Below are positions 46,360-57,511 of a stretch of 64,000 nucleotides of DNA, one piece after another (position 1 is the stretch's first letter; the number at the start of each line of letters is the position of its first letter). The stretch is from Yamagishiella unicocca (taxonomy: Eukaryota > Chlorophyta > Chlorophyceae > Chlamydomonadales > Volvocaceae). Location: the NCBI GenBank assembly GCA_003116995.1, contig BDSL01000035.1:806001-870000 (forward strand), in the 5' to 3' direction. The notes beneath the pieces were generated by a model. The model had not been told where the DNA came from. It ran no database searches and was given only the letters and a program-made list of their open reading frames with translations. Both the position numbers and the translations under genes were made by a program.

Positions 46360-47815
46360 TTAGCACTTGCCGGGCTTGTTCAACCTGACGGTGTACTTCC
46401 AGGCCTCTCCCGCCTTCTTGACGAAGACCTGCACGATGCCCGAGGCGTACCTCCAGATGCCCGTCCCGCCGGTGATGGCGAGTTCGAAGCGGGCGTCCTG
46501 CGGCGACAAGAACATGGGATGCCACGGCACACGCCAGGGAGGGGCGCGGCAGCGACAGGGTCAGGGAAATGGCAGGTTTGCTGTGAGGAACCGCATCGGC
46601 CTAGCGGGCGTGTGCCTCCCGCAAGTGCCATCGGCGCCGTTGGATGGCAAGGGAACCTCTTAATCGTTGGAAGGCGCGGAGCAAGCTTGGCGGTTTCATA
46701 TCGGCGTCACTGTGGTCGACATGTTCGCTCTGTATCACTGACGGACGCGCGGCTCGTGTAGCCGCCACCAAGGCGAGGCCCGCAGTGCACTTTTTATCGA
46801 GCGGCAAACTGCCCGGCAGCCCAAATATTACTTCTACTATCCCTGTAGCGATATGCCGTAAAGATGGCCCTATCCTGGGCCGTGCAATATATTGAGCAGC
46901 CATGCTAGCGCGCTGCCCTGCCGACATGCCCGGCGGAGAAGGGGCAGCAAGGAGGTGTGGGGGCGGTCTGCGGTTGGCGGCCGAGGACTCCTCACCGGCA
47001 GATCCGTGTAGGTGCCTTGTGCGGTGAGGGAGCCGAATGCGGTCGTAACGATGTTGATGCTGCAGAAGTTGATGCTGCCGCCGTTGTCGTCCGCGGAGAA
47101 GACCGTGCAGACACCATCCGATGTACCGATCTGCATTCATGGCGAATTCAGAGGCCTTTGGGTTGGTCCGAGCTCAGAGGAACGGTTATCGGACGAGATG
47201 AGGTGACGGGAAATGTTATGAGCATCCTCGAAGCTGAGATGAGCGAAGTAACTAGGGCTTGCCGTCGCAGCACGGCTGGTGCCAGCTCAGCAGCGTCCTA
47301 TGACGACCGCACCTGAGTGCCGTCGTTTAGGAAGGCGGGATCTGAGAAGGCATATGTACAGTTGGCTTCAAGGCATCCCCTGCGATTGGTGGTGAGGGAC
47401 AAAGCAGCACAGCACTATCTAACCAACTGCTCGGCGTCTGCTTAGCACAGCACTCTCTAACCAACTGCTCGGCGTCTGCTTCCGGAGGACCTAGGCACCC
47501 TCTCAGCCCAATCACTTGGAAGTGTCCATTACGTCTGAGCTACATGTAACATGAGGCAGCTGCATCACATTTGACATAAGTATGCGTCGCAGTCGCATTT
47601 GCCGACGAGCTGATGGCCCTGGCGAAAGACCGCCGACACAAAGGGAAGCAGCGCCATGGGCAGGCTTACGCAATGACAGCAGTCGTCTCGGTCACGATGA
47701 ATGACCCACGGCATAGCTCCGGAGGAGGCACTGGCTTGGGCTCAGCAGCGAGTGCGTTGCCAGCTGTCGCTACTACAAGCAGCACAGTGAGGAGGACGGA
47801 CTGGCCCATCTTCAT
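46360..47815 (-). CDS. secreted dirigent-like (allene oxide cyclase barrel type) protein
   Basis: Four exons join in phase: 47815-47670, 47379-47313, 47130-46996 and 46497-46360, giving 161 aa. A classical signal peptide opens the protein (MKMGQSVLLTVLLVVATAG, cleavage after NALAA). The mature part follows the dirigent pattern: a FIVTETTAV strand, YAFSDPAFLNDGTQIGTSDG as in the F-x-x-P-L-x-D-G...GTSQG region, CTVFSADDNGGSINFC, FGSLTAQGTYTDLP, and ELAITGGTGIWRYASGIVQV matching the FAVVGGTGxFRxARG block. Plant dirigent proteins steer radical coupling in lignan synthesis; in an alga without lignans the role is unknown, though a matrix or coat function is possible. Several Cys residues may form disulfides. 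A CTG/CCG triplet run (46276-46322) lies in the 3' UTR. Confidence 0.75.
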
Positions 47816-50800
47816 GATGCTGGCAAAAATATTGTGACGCAAGGAAACCTGGAGTTATCCGCGACGTTGGGGAGGTACGCGCTCAGCGCACGCGATAAAT
47901 ATCGAAACGGTACTGCTAGCTTTGCTTTCAGGAACGGCAAGCTTAGCGGTAAGTGAAGCCTACAATATACATCCTCTACCATAACTACGACAGCGCCCAC
48001 CTCGTGGTTATCGTCTCCCGTGAGAGTCGAGTCCAGTTCACGGCTAAGCTCCACATGGGCCGCGGACAGTACAGTACGGTCGGCAGCGCAATTGTTTTGT
48101 TTAAAACCGTCCCCCAAAACATGCTCCTGGAAAATAATAGTAATCCTCGTCATAACTTCAGCAATTAAGGCAAAGGTGCCAAGTCGAGACCGATGCCTAG
48201 CTTTCGTACCGGCTCGCTCGTTCCGCGCAGTTCCGTGGCGCTCACTGTCGCGGTACAGAACACATATGCGGAAATGCTACGGCTAGTCGAGTAAATAAAA
48301 ACGCAACGTATTCGAGTTTTCGCTCATGGCTTGTGTGCATGAGTGACTGCCTGAGCAACCGTCACACCCCCCAGAGGTGGGCGCAGACGCCGCACGGCGA
48401 GAGACCTCACAGCTTGCGTGAAGAAGCCTTGCCATTTCGTGTTATTATAAAGTGTAAGGGATGCTACTACTCGCGAAGCGAAGTGTTGCGCCACAAAAAT
48501 CTTGCCTCATTCCGTATGGTTCCGCAGCTTGTGGTGTTGCCTTTGGATTAAAACCCCAGACCCCCTCGGCCAGGCTATCAATGCGACCAATTGCATTACC
48601 AAATCAAGTCAACGCGATGCCAGGAGATGCAGGCTGCAGCTATTCATAGGTTCGGTGTATCTCGTGCCACGCGGCTATTTAAGGCACGCACAGCGTGAAC
48701 CAAAGGAGGGCCTGGAAGTTCTGCTCCAGGGATGGACTGGGCGGCGCACTTGAAAAGTGCCTTCTGCTTTGACGGCAAACGGCCCCATCGGAGCGAGAGC
48801 GCGGGAGGCTCGGCAGCAGGGTTTGGGCGAGTGCCTACGTGCCCTTCCGCCGCCCAGGGCCCTGACGGATTCTGCAAGCGTTGCCTAAAACTGGCCGGGT
48901 ACCTGTGCGAGCGTGCCCACATCTAACCAGTTAATAGGACACCCAACGGACCGCGGGTAAGGGACTTCGCCATGACAGTGTGGAAAGTGGTGGAAGGAGG
49001 CAGAGTCAACCCCACACAATACCGGGCCCACATAGCAAAGCGAAAGACAGCAATAGGTACCAGTGGTCCCTGCTCGCGGCCACAACCGGGCACCCAAACC
49101 GCGGCCTATGAGCCGGCCAGCTGAAGCACCTAGGTGCCAATTTCCACTGCGTGTGTTGATGTGTCAACTCCCGGGGTGTGGTGAACCTTGCCGTCGGTCT
49201 TGTTGCGTGGTGATGTCCCGAATGGTACGGCCAGCCGGGTCCGCTTCAATCACATGGGCGTGCTGGCGGGGTTGGCCGTAAGTAGCCGCAGCAGCACTCC
49301 GTGCGGCCCCCTCTTGTCCTGGGGTCCCGAACGTTTGTCCTGGACTTTCCCTCTTGTCCTGAGGCCCCCCGGTCCTGGGGTCGCCGGGCTTGAGGACATT
49401 GTGATATCTTATTGTTTTGGTAGGTTACAGGGACAGAGGCTCATGCAGCCCGGCCTCGCCAGGGCATGGCAGCTTTCGGTGAGCATCCGTACAGTGGGCT
49501 GCTACGCATCCCCTGCGTCAGTAGCAACGGTAATGAGCGAGGCTTAATTACGACATCGTTCTAGAGGCAGGAGGTTTTTGGAGACGAACCGGTGTAACGC
49601 CTTAGGCTTACATGCGCACAAGCCCAACCCGGTTTTGTAACCTTTAATCAGAGATTTGAGATGCACGAGCCTGCGCGATGATATGGGTGGGCTTCTATGA
49701 GGCCGCAAACGCAGGGGAACATCTGGAGGCGGGCGCTGAGGCAGAACAGGCCAAGGCCTGCGCAGGGCATTTCCTTCGCATTTTATACCGGTACCTTACC
49801 GGGTATATCACAATCACCGCAAACGCCCCTCTTCGCGCGCTGCGCGTATTCCCATCCTTGTGTTACGTCGTCACGTGCCACCCGTAGCACGGCTAGCCGC
49901 ACTGAGGCTCACTGAGTGGCTAATTATATGAGGGATTGTTGGATTCGCCCCACAAGTACGCCTCCACCTCGGTCCGACTCGGTCGACGTACGTATGTACA
50001 CACTACATAGGTGCGCGTCGCTTAGGCCCAAACGCCAGTGTGCCGTGCGCTCGCTCGTTCCATACGCTTATGCAGGACTCTCACCCTCTGTTTGACAATG
50101 TGCGCTTTTTCGTTGTCGGGTGCCACGGACCAAGGTCGCTTGGGGCGATCTACACATGTGGTTCCCTTTGGGCGCGATGCATGCTTCCCGCCCATTGCTA
50201 TTGCTGTTTCCTTCGCACCCACGGAGGACCCTCGTGGCGCAGTGGCCTGGAACTCAGAATGCGAGTATTACATGGGAACTCAGGGCACCCAAGCGATGGT
50301 TGCATGGGACTGCACCAAACCTTTGATGCGCTGACACTTAAATACTGCGCCAAAGAATCCGCCCAAGGCACGTACGTACCCAAGCCACCAAGCATTACAA
50401 AAAGCAATCTGCAGCCCCACTGCCGCACACCGCACTGGCGCTTCCCCACGCTTCCGCCCGGCGTGCGTACTCCAGGGTACTCCTTGACTCCAGGGTACTC
50501 CTTGCCATCAACAGCAGCCTCCCGCTCCCACCGCCGTGACTGCCTATCAAGTAAGCCTCCTGCCCAACTGAGCCCTCCCCAGGCGGCCACGCAGCACTCG
50601 CGAGAACCACCTCGCGATTGTCACTCCTGCATGCGTCATCGCTGCGCCTTCAAAGCGCTGCGGCCTCCTCACGCCCCCCTGAACCTGTAAGGGAAACAAC
50701 GAAGTGGCAGCTGTTATGCGCAGGAGCGCGTCAGCGGCCGCGGTATTTGCGCGGTACGAACGGCCAAGTCGGCAGGCTTTTAATGCATGTACGACATCTT

Positions 50801-50880
50801 TCGTTTACAGTTGGGGCGAAAATAGCAACCTATTCCCTCTTCTCACATTTCGTTTCGCTCATCCAACACCGGTCGTGAAC
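47816..50880. other. intergenic stretch without a supported gene
   Basis: About 3 kb. A 27-bp direct duplication (TAGCACAGCACTATCTAACC-like) at 47405-47485 lies nearby, in the second intron of the dirigent-like gene. Frame 48732-48926 (+) has a Cys-containing end (FCKRCLKLAGYLC) and could be transposon debris, but nothing ties it to a family. 49315-49380 holds short CTTGTCCTG repeats. The last 300 bases or so are probably the promoter and 5' UTR of the next gene. Confidence 0.4.
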
Positions 50881-52507
50881 ATGCTGGCCTCGGCGACGCG
50901 TCCGCGATGCAAGCCAATCACCAACAGCGGTCCGCGGCGCGCCGCTAGGCCAGCTGTGCGACCCGTTGCAGCACGAGCAGATTCTGGAGCCTCTTTACGC
51001 AACTTGCTTGACGACGCGGCGAGCGCTGGCCTGGGAAAGGTTCGGTTCATCGTGCTCGGCGATGGCGCAATCCTGGAGAGCGTCAACAACTGGGGCAGGT
51101 GTGATCAAGTCTTGCACATAAACAAACACTATACATATCAAATAAGTACCATGCCTTGTTCCGTGGGTCGCTTGCGGTTGCCCCGGCCCCCGGCCCCACG
51201 GACACGTTGGGACTGCAGCTGCGGCCCGCCCCCCCCCCCACGGCGCCCCCTTTTCCGCCCGCGTACTCGTTTTCGCAATCCGCACAACCATACCGTCGTG
51301 GAGCCACACGCTCCTCTGTGCCCCAAGCTTGCACCTTGCACCGAAGTGAGCGCTGGGTGCGGATGCATGCATAGGGCCCTCGGACCCGCCCACCTACCTA
51401 GCTTCTCACGCACCACATGGCGACCCTGTTTGCCATCAGGACTGCCAGATAGAAACGGTAGTTAGGGAACACCCCGATGCGAGGTGTTGAAGCTGAAAAT
51501 GCGGGAGGGGAGGGCAGCCTCGTAACTCGGCGCAACTCGCGCCACATGTCCTGTCCTGCCTCCAGCCTGTCGGCAGCCGCGGCGCCGCCGCCGACACACT
51601 GGGACCTATTCGTTCTGTCCCCCGCGGCCCGACCCGCATGGCACCAGCCCGCATGGCACCAGCCCGCATGGCAACCACCCGCATGGCACCCACCGTCCAC
51701 CGTCCACCTGCCCATTGCCCCACACTCTGGGGGCCAGGCATGTGGGTAGCCGCCCCTTGGCTTGCAAGCCCCATCCTCGAGCTCATTCCTCCCCGTCCGC
51801 GGCGCAGCCCACTTGTCCACCCGCCCCTTTTACCAAGTCCACATATCCGTTTGTCTGACTGTCTGGCGACCTATCCCTTGCTTGGGGGTCTCGCAGTGTG
51901 CGGTACAACGACGTGCCCAACCGGGGGTTGCTGGCCACCATCGCCTCGGAGGACAAGTCCTTCGAGTGCCATATCACGCTAAGCAAGGTGGGTGAGGGCG
52001 CGGTCGCACACGACCCCGGCAGCTCCCGACGCACCGGCTCGGGCCTAGTTGGCGGTCGGTGATGGCCGAGGGCGGCTCCTGCCACTGCATGCGTACGGCG
52101 GCCACATGCTGGCCTAGGTCCGCTACCACAGAGCCCGCTATACCCTATACGTCGCGCCACTTGGCCCTCCGTAGCCCTCTAAGAATGCACTTTGCTTGGG
52201 TCGATCGCGCCAACAGCAGCCGCTCCCCAAGCAATCTGACTTGTGGCTCTTACGGCCCGTTTCCTTGACCTCGCCGTACGCCTTGTACGAACCTAACCTC
52301 ACGTGGCCCCAGGTCAAGGAGGTCAAGTTCGCAAAGGCCAAGGCCAAATCGGGCGAGTACGACATCTACGCCACTCGCTTCCTGGGCCAGGATGGCAAGG
52401 TGCTCATGTCCTGCCTGCTGCACGGCAGCCAGGGAGTGTACGACACGGCGGCGGTCACGGCTTGGACGAGCCTGGCTGGCAAGTACGGCGAGAGCGTCAC
52501 GTTTTGA
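50881..52507 (+). CDS. plastid-targeted HutX/ChuX-like conserved protein
   Basis: Three exons join in phase: 50881-51098 (phase 2), 51897-51987 and 52313-52507, giving 167 aa. The first 40 residues are basic and rich in Ala, Arg and Pro without acid residues (MLASATRPRCKPITN to VRPVAARADSG), as in chloroplast transit peptides. The mature part reads LRNLLDDAASAGLGKVRFIV, NRGLLATIASEDKSFECHIT, KVKEVKFAKAKAKSGEYDIY, ATRFLGQDGKVLMSCLLHGS and ends SLAGKYGESVTF. This alternation of strands and the F-E-C-H and RFL-x-x-xGK-x-L blocks recall the plant and cyanobacterial relatives of the HutX/ChuX haem-carrier family. Haem binding is not shown by any residue I can name, so the role stays open. The 798-nt first intron holds a GCATGGCACCAGCCC minisatellite at 51636-51690. 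Confidence 0.65.
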
Positions 52508-52812
52508 GAGCACAGCGGCTGGCGCGTGTTCGGATTGTGTGTTCGTTTCATGCATGTGCGGTGTTTGGATACCAGGGCAGCCGCGGGTTGGGGACTTGTG
52601 GGATGTGTGGCGATCAGGTCGGGTCCCGGCGTGCATTGGAGTGCAGGTGGGGGTCCCGGTGTGCATTGCGTTCAGGTGGGCGGGACCGGGCCGAGCGATG
52701 GTGACAGATGGGTGTGGGTGCACCCTTGGAGTGCCGTACCAGTGTGGGCTTCCCTTCAATTTCTTCGGCGTTTATCCGGCGGGGTTCGCTTGGGATCGAC
52801 TGTTGGGGCCTC

Positions 52813-52846
52813 TGTAAGAGATGCAGTAGCGTGGAATGTATTTACA
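52813..52846. terminator. convergent poly(A) signals, TGTAA on both strands
   Basis: TGTAA on + at 52813-52817 serves the gene ending at 52507. TGTAA on - at 52846-52842 serves the gene ending at 53224. The two mRNAs therefore end within a few dozen bases of each other and may overlap. Confidence 0.55.
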
Positions 52847-53223
52847 AGTTGGCGTCGGCCTTCAGGGAGGTCCTCGCCTTGAGCGACCCTGGGTCGGTGT
52901 GCGACCAGCAACCCGACTGGAAGACGGAGAAGGCAGGTCGTATGTAAGCTACGGCGAACACTAGTGGTGGAAGTACTCGACATGAAGCTGCCCCCAAGCG
53001 GGCTAATTTGACGCGACGAACGGCCCGGCCCCACCGGGCCAGACAGCAAGCATGCCAACAAAACAAGTCAGGAACCCGCACGGCACATGCCCTGTATGTG
53101 CACGCGCGTGCTGGCGTTGCATGGTCTCCGGTGGCCTTCGCCACCCGCCCCCAACCCACGCCAGACACCGAGCGCCCAGACAATTGCCTGGACGTTGACG
53201 CCGCGCCCGGCATAGACTCCGCC

Positions 53224-54841
53224 TCAGTTCCAGTAGGCCGAGTCCGGGTCCGGCTTCCCGCCATCCAGCTTGGCTCGCTCGATGGCGATCAGGCACTGGC
53301 ACCCCTGCATATCCCGGAAGACGGGAGGAGTCAGCAGCAGCAGCGCCCAGCGTGCCGTTTCCAGATGCTGCCGTCGGGGTTTGGAAGGGCACCGCAGGAT
53401 GGCCGCGTGCGGCTGCATGTGATATGACCGTCAGGAAGCGCGAGTTGTTTGCATTTGATGATTGGCGTGGGCCCTACCCGAGCTCCGGAACCTCGGGGCG
53501 CGCAAGCCCTCAGGATCGCACCGTGATACGCACAGGGATATAAAAATTGCCCGGCCCAGACCACTAACCCACCTACCGATGAATCTCTTCTTAACCATCC
53601 CGCTTTCAGGAAGCCCCGGTTATCGTACCTCCTGGCTGCATTAAAACAAGCAGCACCCAAACGCAAAGAGCAACTTTCCAACGGTCATCCAAAATGAAAT
53701 CAACGGTCCCAAACCACCAACTCACCGGCGGCACGTGGTAGTCACCCATGCACTTGTCGTCATCTGCCAGAACCTCGCCCGCGTAGATCAGCGCCTGTAC
53801 GACAAGTACGGCCCACAGTGGACGCGAAGGGAAGGCAGCAGCGCGCTCCGGTGCAGGTGCAGCAGGTGCAGCTGCAGCAGCTGCCAAGCGGTATGGCAGG
53901 CGCCGCCCTTGTGGCATCACCACCATGGCAGGCAGGCTCAATGGCTCACGGTGCGTCCACCACTCACGCCCCGCCCAAAGCGCACGTGGCCCCGTGCATG
54001 CCTCCGAATCCCCGGTCCATCCGCCGATCGGTAACACCTCTGGCACGGCCCCTAGCCCTCCACCCCTAATGAGGTCGTACGCGGGGTTGCCCAACACCAC
54101 CTTCCCATATCATGCTGGCGGTTTCCTTATCCCGTAAGTGCTGACCAACGGTTTTTCCCTTAACCCCCTCCCTGCTGGCGAAGCAACCCACCAGGTCCTC
54201 CCAGCGCTGCAGCCCCGGTGTTGCTCTCTTCGCCTCGGGCTTGTTGGCACGCTGGATGCCCCCCGCCCACAGCGCCTGCTTCACGCGGGCGACCTTCCAG
54301 TCGGGGTGCGAGGTGACCCGGTAGCGGCAGCCCCCGCAGAAGAAGACCTGCGAGGGAGGGACGGCGCGAATCCCCGATGCGCCATACCGGCAGACCGACC
54401 CATGGGCCTTGCGTGAACCACAAATTGCCGAACCACGAGTTGCAGAGTTGCACATGACATTACGGCCCTAATAGGATGTTACGGCCGCAGGGCCCTCGCG
54501 CTCTCCCGGTCCTCAATTCCGCAGCAGCAAGCCACAGATGGCCGGCCGCATCGACAGCCTACACCTATCCCGCGCACGTACCCGAGGCCCCATGCACCCT
54601 GAGCTGAGCTCACCATGTGGTCCCGGTCTTTGCGAGGCGGCACCGTGGGTATGCCCTCGAAAGGCAGCTCCATGGTGGCGAGCTCCTCAAACACCTCGGC
54701 CTGCGGGCGGGGTGCGGCGGGTGCAGCACCGGCACGGAGGGGAGGCGGACGGGGAGGGGGAGTGAGGGACAAAGTACCGGGAGAGTTGAGTTGCTGTCGG
54801 GCCGTGCAGGGGGGCTCGGACTGAGGGCCGCTGGTATGCAG

Positions 54842-54873
<32 letters not shown>

Positions 54874-55124
54874 CGGGGGTGCTGCGCGGGTTGTGTGTCC
54901 GCTTCACTGCCGCCGCTGTTTGGCCCACACTGCAGCCGCTGGGTCGAGCCCTTCCGCGACCCACCCCGGCCGGGCACCGAGGAAAGGGCGCCGCCGCCGT
55001 CCGCCCGCATGCAGGCCCCCCCCATCTCCCTAGCCCTCCACCTGCCCACCTCCTTGTCCTGTGGGATCTCGCGACCTGCGTCGCAGTCCCACGCTCCCTT
55101 GCCCAATGACACTCCCTCGGCCAT
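53224..55124 (-). CDS. conserved-looking Cys-rich protein, function unknown
   Basis: Five exons, all in phase 0: 55124-55050, 54700-54614, 54347-54192, 53794-53726 and 53304-53224, giving 155 aa. An in-frame ATG at 55277 would add 51 residues rich in Arg, Ser and Pro that could be a targeting peptide. The core reads FEELATMELPFEGIPTVPP, RKDRDHMVFFCGGCRYRV, SHPDWKVARVKQALWAGGI, LIYAGEVLADDDKCMGDYHV and GCQCLIAIERAKLDGGKP. A CGGC pair and a later CMGDYHVPPGCQC cluster are spaced like zinc or iron-sulfur ligands, but I do not recognise the family. A GGCA tetranucleotide run (about 54839-54872) lies in the first intron. It converges on the HutX-like gene. Confidence 0.6.
54839..54872. repeat. GCAG/GGCA tetranucleotide microsatellite
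   Basis: About eight perfect copies in the first intron of the gene at 53224-55124. Confidence 0.95.
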
Positions 55125-55825
55125 GACGCCGCTGCTCAGCTGGCCTTTGTCCTCTGTGCTCTCGCGGGCACGCCAGGCTGGTCGTGTGTTGCTGCTGCCG
55201 CTGCTCGGTGTGCGATGTGCTGATTGCTTAGGACCCCAGGCGCGTATAATTGCTGAGCGTTGTGCCGAAATGGGCATAGACAGGTCTCGCGAGCAGAGAA
55301 AAGGATCTATTGAAAGAAATGCGAGTACTCGCAGCAGCCGCTAGCTACGAGCCCCCCCGTGGTCCCGTCCCAGGGTCTGCTGCTCCCCGCCTTGGATACT
55401 CCGAATTCGTTGGCGGCACGCTGGGACTGATCCACCAACGCTCCTAGTCCCCATCCTCCACCTTGCTTTGACCCCTGCTGTTGCTATTGTAACCCTCGCA
55501 TTCTGCTGTTGTTGCCGCAAGAATCCGCGGACCGCGGCCATGCGAGTGTCCAACCGACGCCAAAGAGTCCTGAGTCGACACCACCTGTCAATTGTTTACA
55601 AATGTACGTGTATCGAATAACTCATTGGCAAAGTTGGTTTCGTAGGCAAACTTTCAAGCCAACCCGACTTGACTTGAACGTGTCATCAACCGAAATTCTA
55701 GTGATGAAGTTGCTCGTCAATCCTGAGGTCAAGTTCCAAAACTCAGGAGGAAATCCGTTCTAATGCTTTTGGCAAACCTAAGCGTGAGGTCCTTGTCCTG
55801 ACAAGCGTGCGTTGGTGGTTGGGAG

Positions 55826-56130
55826 TATTACGTGTTACAGCGGGCCCCAGACCACCGAAGTGGTAGAGCCGTAGGAGGCATCGTCGGAAACTGAAAGAGG
55901 TGCAGGAAGAAAAATACCCACTCCATCGAGATTTAGCAAACCACCAGGAAAGAGCCCAGAGGACCAACAGCGTCAACCACCACCCAGGAGGAAGTAGGTC
56001 CTATGCCTCCCTACCAGCAGTACACCGACTGCAGCCCAAGCAGACCCTCACCCAGAGAAGACAGCAGAGCGCATCAACGAGTCGAACAGGAACCTCTTAC
56101 AAAATTGTGAGACGCACCGCCACACCGAGG
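55826..56130 (-). mobile_element. diverged LINE 3'-end relative
   Basis: On the minus strand the end GGTCTGGGGCCCGCTGTAAC parallels GGTCTGGAACCCACTGTAAC of the LINE copies, and the preceding 100 bp keep the same order of motifs (CCACC, GAAACTG/ACACTGA, GCATCG, TGGTAGAGCC). It is a related subfamily or an older copy. Confidence 0.5.
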
Positions 56131-56379
56131 TAAGGATGTGCTTGCGTGCATGCAGGAGGACTTTGAGGCGGGAAACAATTTGAACCTGACGAATGCCACG
56201 ACTGATCCCACAAACACTTACTCTACCTTACGGTCTGGGGTCCACTGTCACAGTAACTACTATTCACCGGCCTGGATGCTTAGTCACTGCTGCCTCTGGC
56301 TCCTAGATGGTGATACCGTGCACACCGTGCAATAGCACACACCTTACACACCTCGCACCTCTGTTTCGACCTCGGCTGT

Positions 56380-57250
56380 GGAAGACAATACGCTTTTTAC
56401 ACCGACACATGGGATGTCCTATTCTGCAGGCCGACTAATTGCGACCTGCGGTAAGGGGAGCGTTTGCTTTCGCAACCCGCACTTCATTGTGCGAGTGTCT
56501 GCATTCACCCCTTGCCTCCGACTGCCTTTCCGTGCTTCCAACACGTGTGGTTTTGCTCAGCTCGGTGTGCCGCGGACTGGGTGGGGTGCAGTCGGGGCCA
56601 CCCACCCGTTCATCCGTGTGGTTGGAGTCGCTGGCGGTGTGCTGGCCAATCCCTGGCTGCCCTGGAGGGCCTGAGCGGCTCCTGCCTCGGGCCCTTCGTA
56701 TGCCGCTTGTCCGCATGCATAGTGCCTCCTGGTACCGAGGCTGTTTTGCGGGGCATGTTTCTCCCGTGCCGTTTGTTTCGCCTAGTTGTTTCTGTTTGAA
56801 TGTGACCGTGTTGGTGGGTGTGCCTAGGCCGCCGTCTGCCTGGTGTTGCGTTTTCCCCGTCCTCGTTCAAGGTTCTGGCTGCTGGCTGGTACCACCGTTT
56901 CTTCGGTGGTGGGCCTTGAGGTGCATAGGTTGCCCTCTTTTGTCAGCACCCCGTCCTCTTGGTCGCGGCGGGATGTCCCTATGCCTATGGGGCGTCTGCT
57001 GGCCACTGTTGGTTGCCAGCACGATGGTGGCTCGCTTGTCCTCGGTTTGACCGGCGTGTCTGTGGTTTCGGAGTTTCACATGCCCTTGGGGGCGTCTGCT
57101 GGGTTCAGCCCCGGTTCTCCCATGGTGAGGCCACGGACATGGGCCCCTTTTAATGTCCTTGGTTTGGCTGGGTTCGCATGTGCTTGAGGACGCTGTCACG
57201 TCTTATGCTTATTTCTTGTAAGGGTATTACGTCATGTTGATACGGCACCG
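56380..57250 (+). other. GT-rich open stretch, possible LINE 3' UTR or other repeat
   Basis: The strand is rich in T and G with long overlapping frames (56439-57050 and 56843-57187) of Trp/Cys/Leu-rich peptides that look like translated non-coding repeat. The style matches the LINE 3' UTR at 2758-3100 read on its coding strand, including a GTTTGTTTCGCC and GTTTCTGTTTG region. No direct match within the window was found. Confidence 0.3.
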
Positions 57251-57511
57251 GGTGCCAACGCTGGGGCTCGGGGGCATACCTTGATACGTGCCGACGCCCC
57301 GTTTTTGGTACGCTGTCGTACGGCTATGCGGTTACACACTCAAAACCTCCACAATCATACCGCAGTATAATGCGAACACTCCGGGATGTACAATAACGTT
57401 GCTCTTTTATCGCATCGGTGTTCCAGCTTCCGCAACATGATAAATATGCGGTGCTAAATCTTAGCACGCTTACCAGCTCAGTACCAGCCGTCTCCTATTC
57501 TTTACTATAGT

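Noticed and set aside
56439..57050. 203-aa Cys/Trp-rich frame
   Set aside because: The strand is GT-rich and every frame is long; the peptide looks like translated repeat or LINE 3' UTR.
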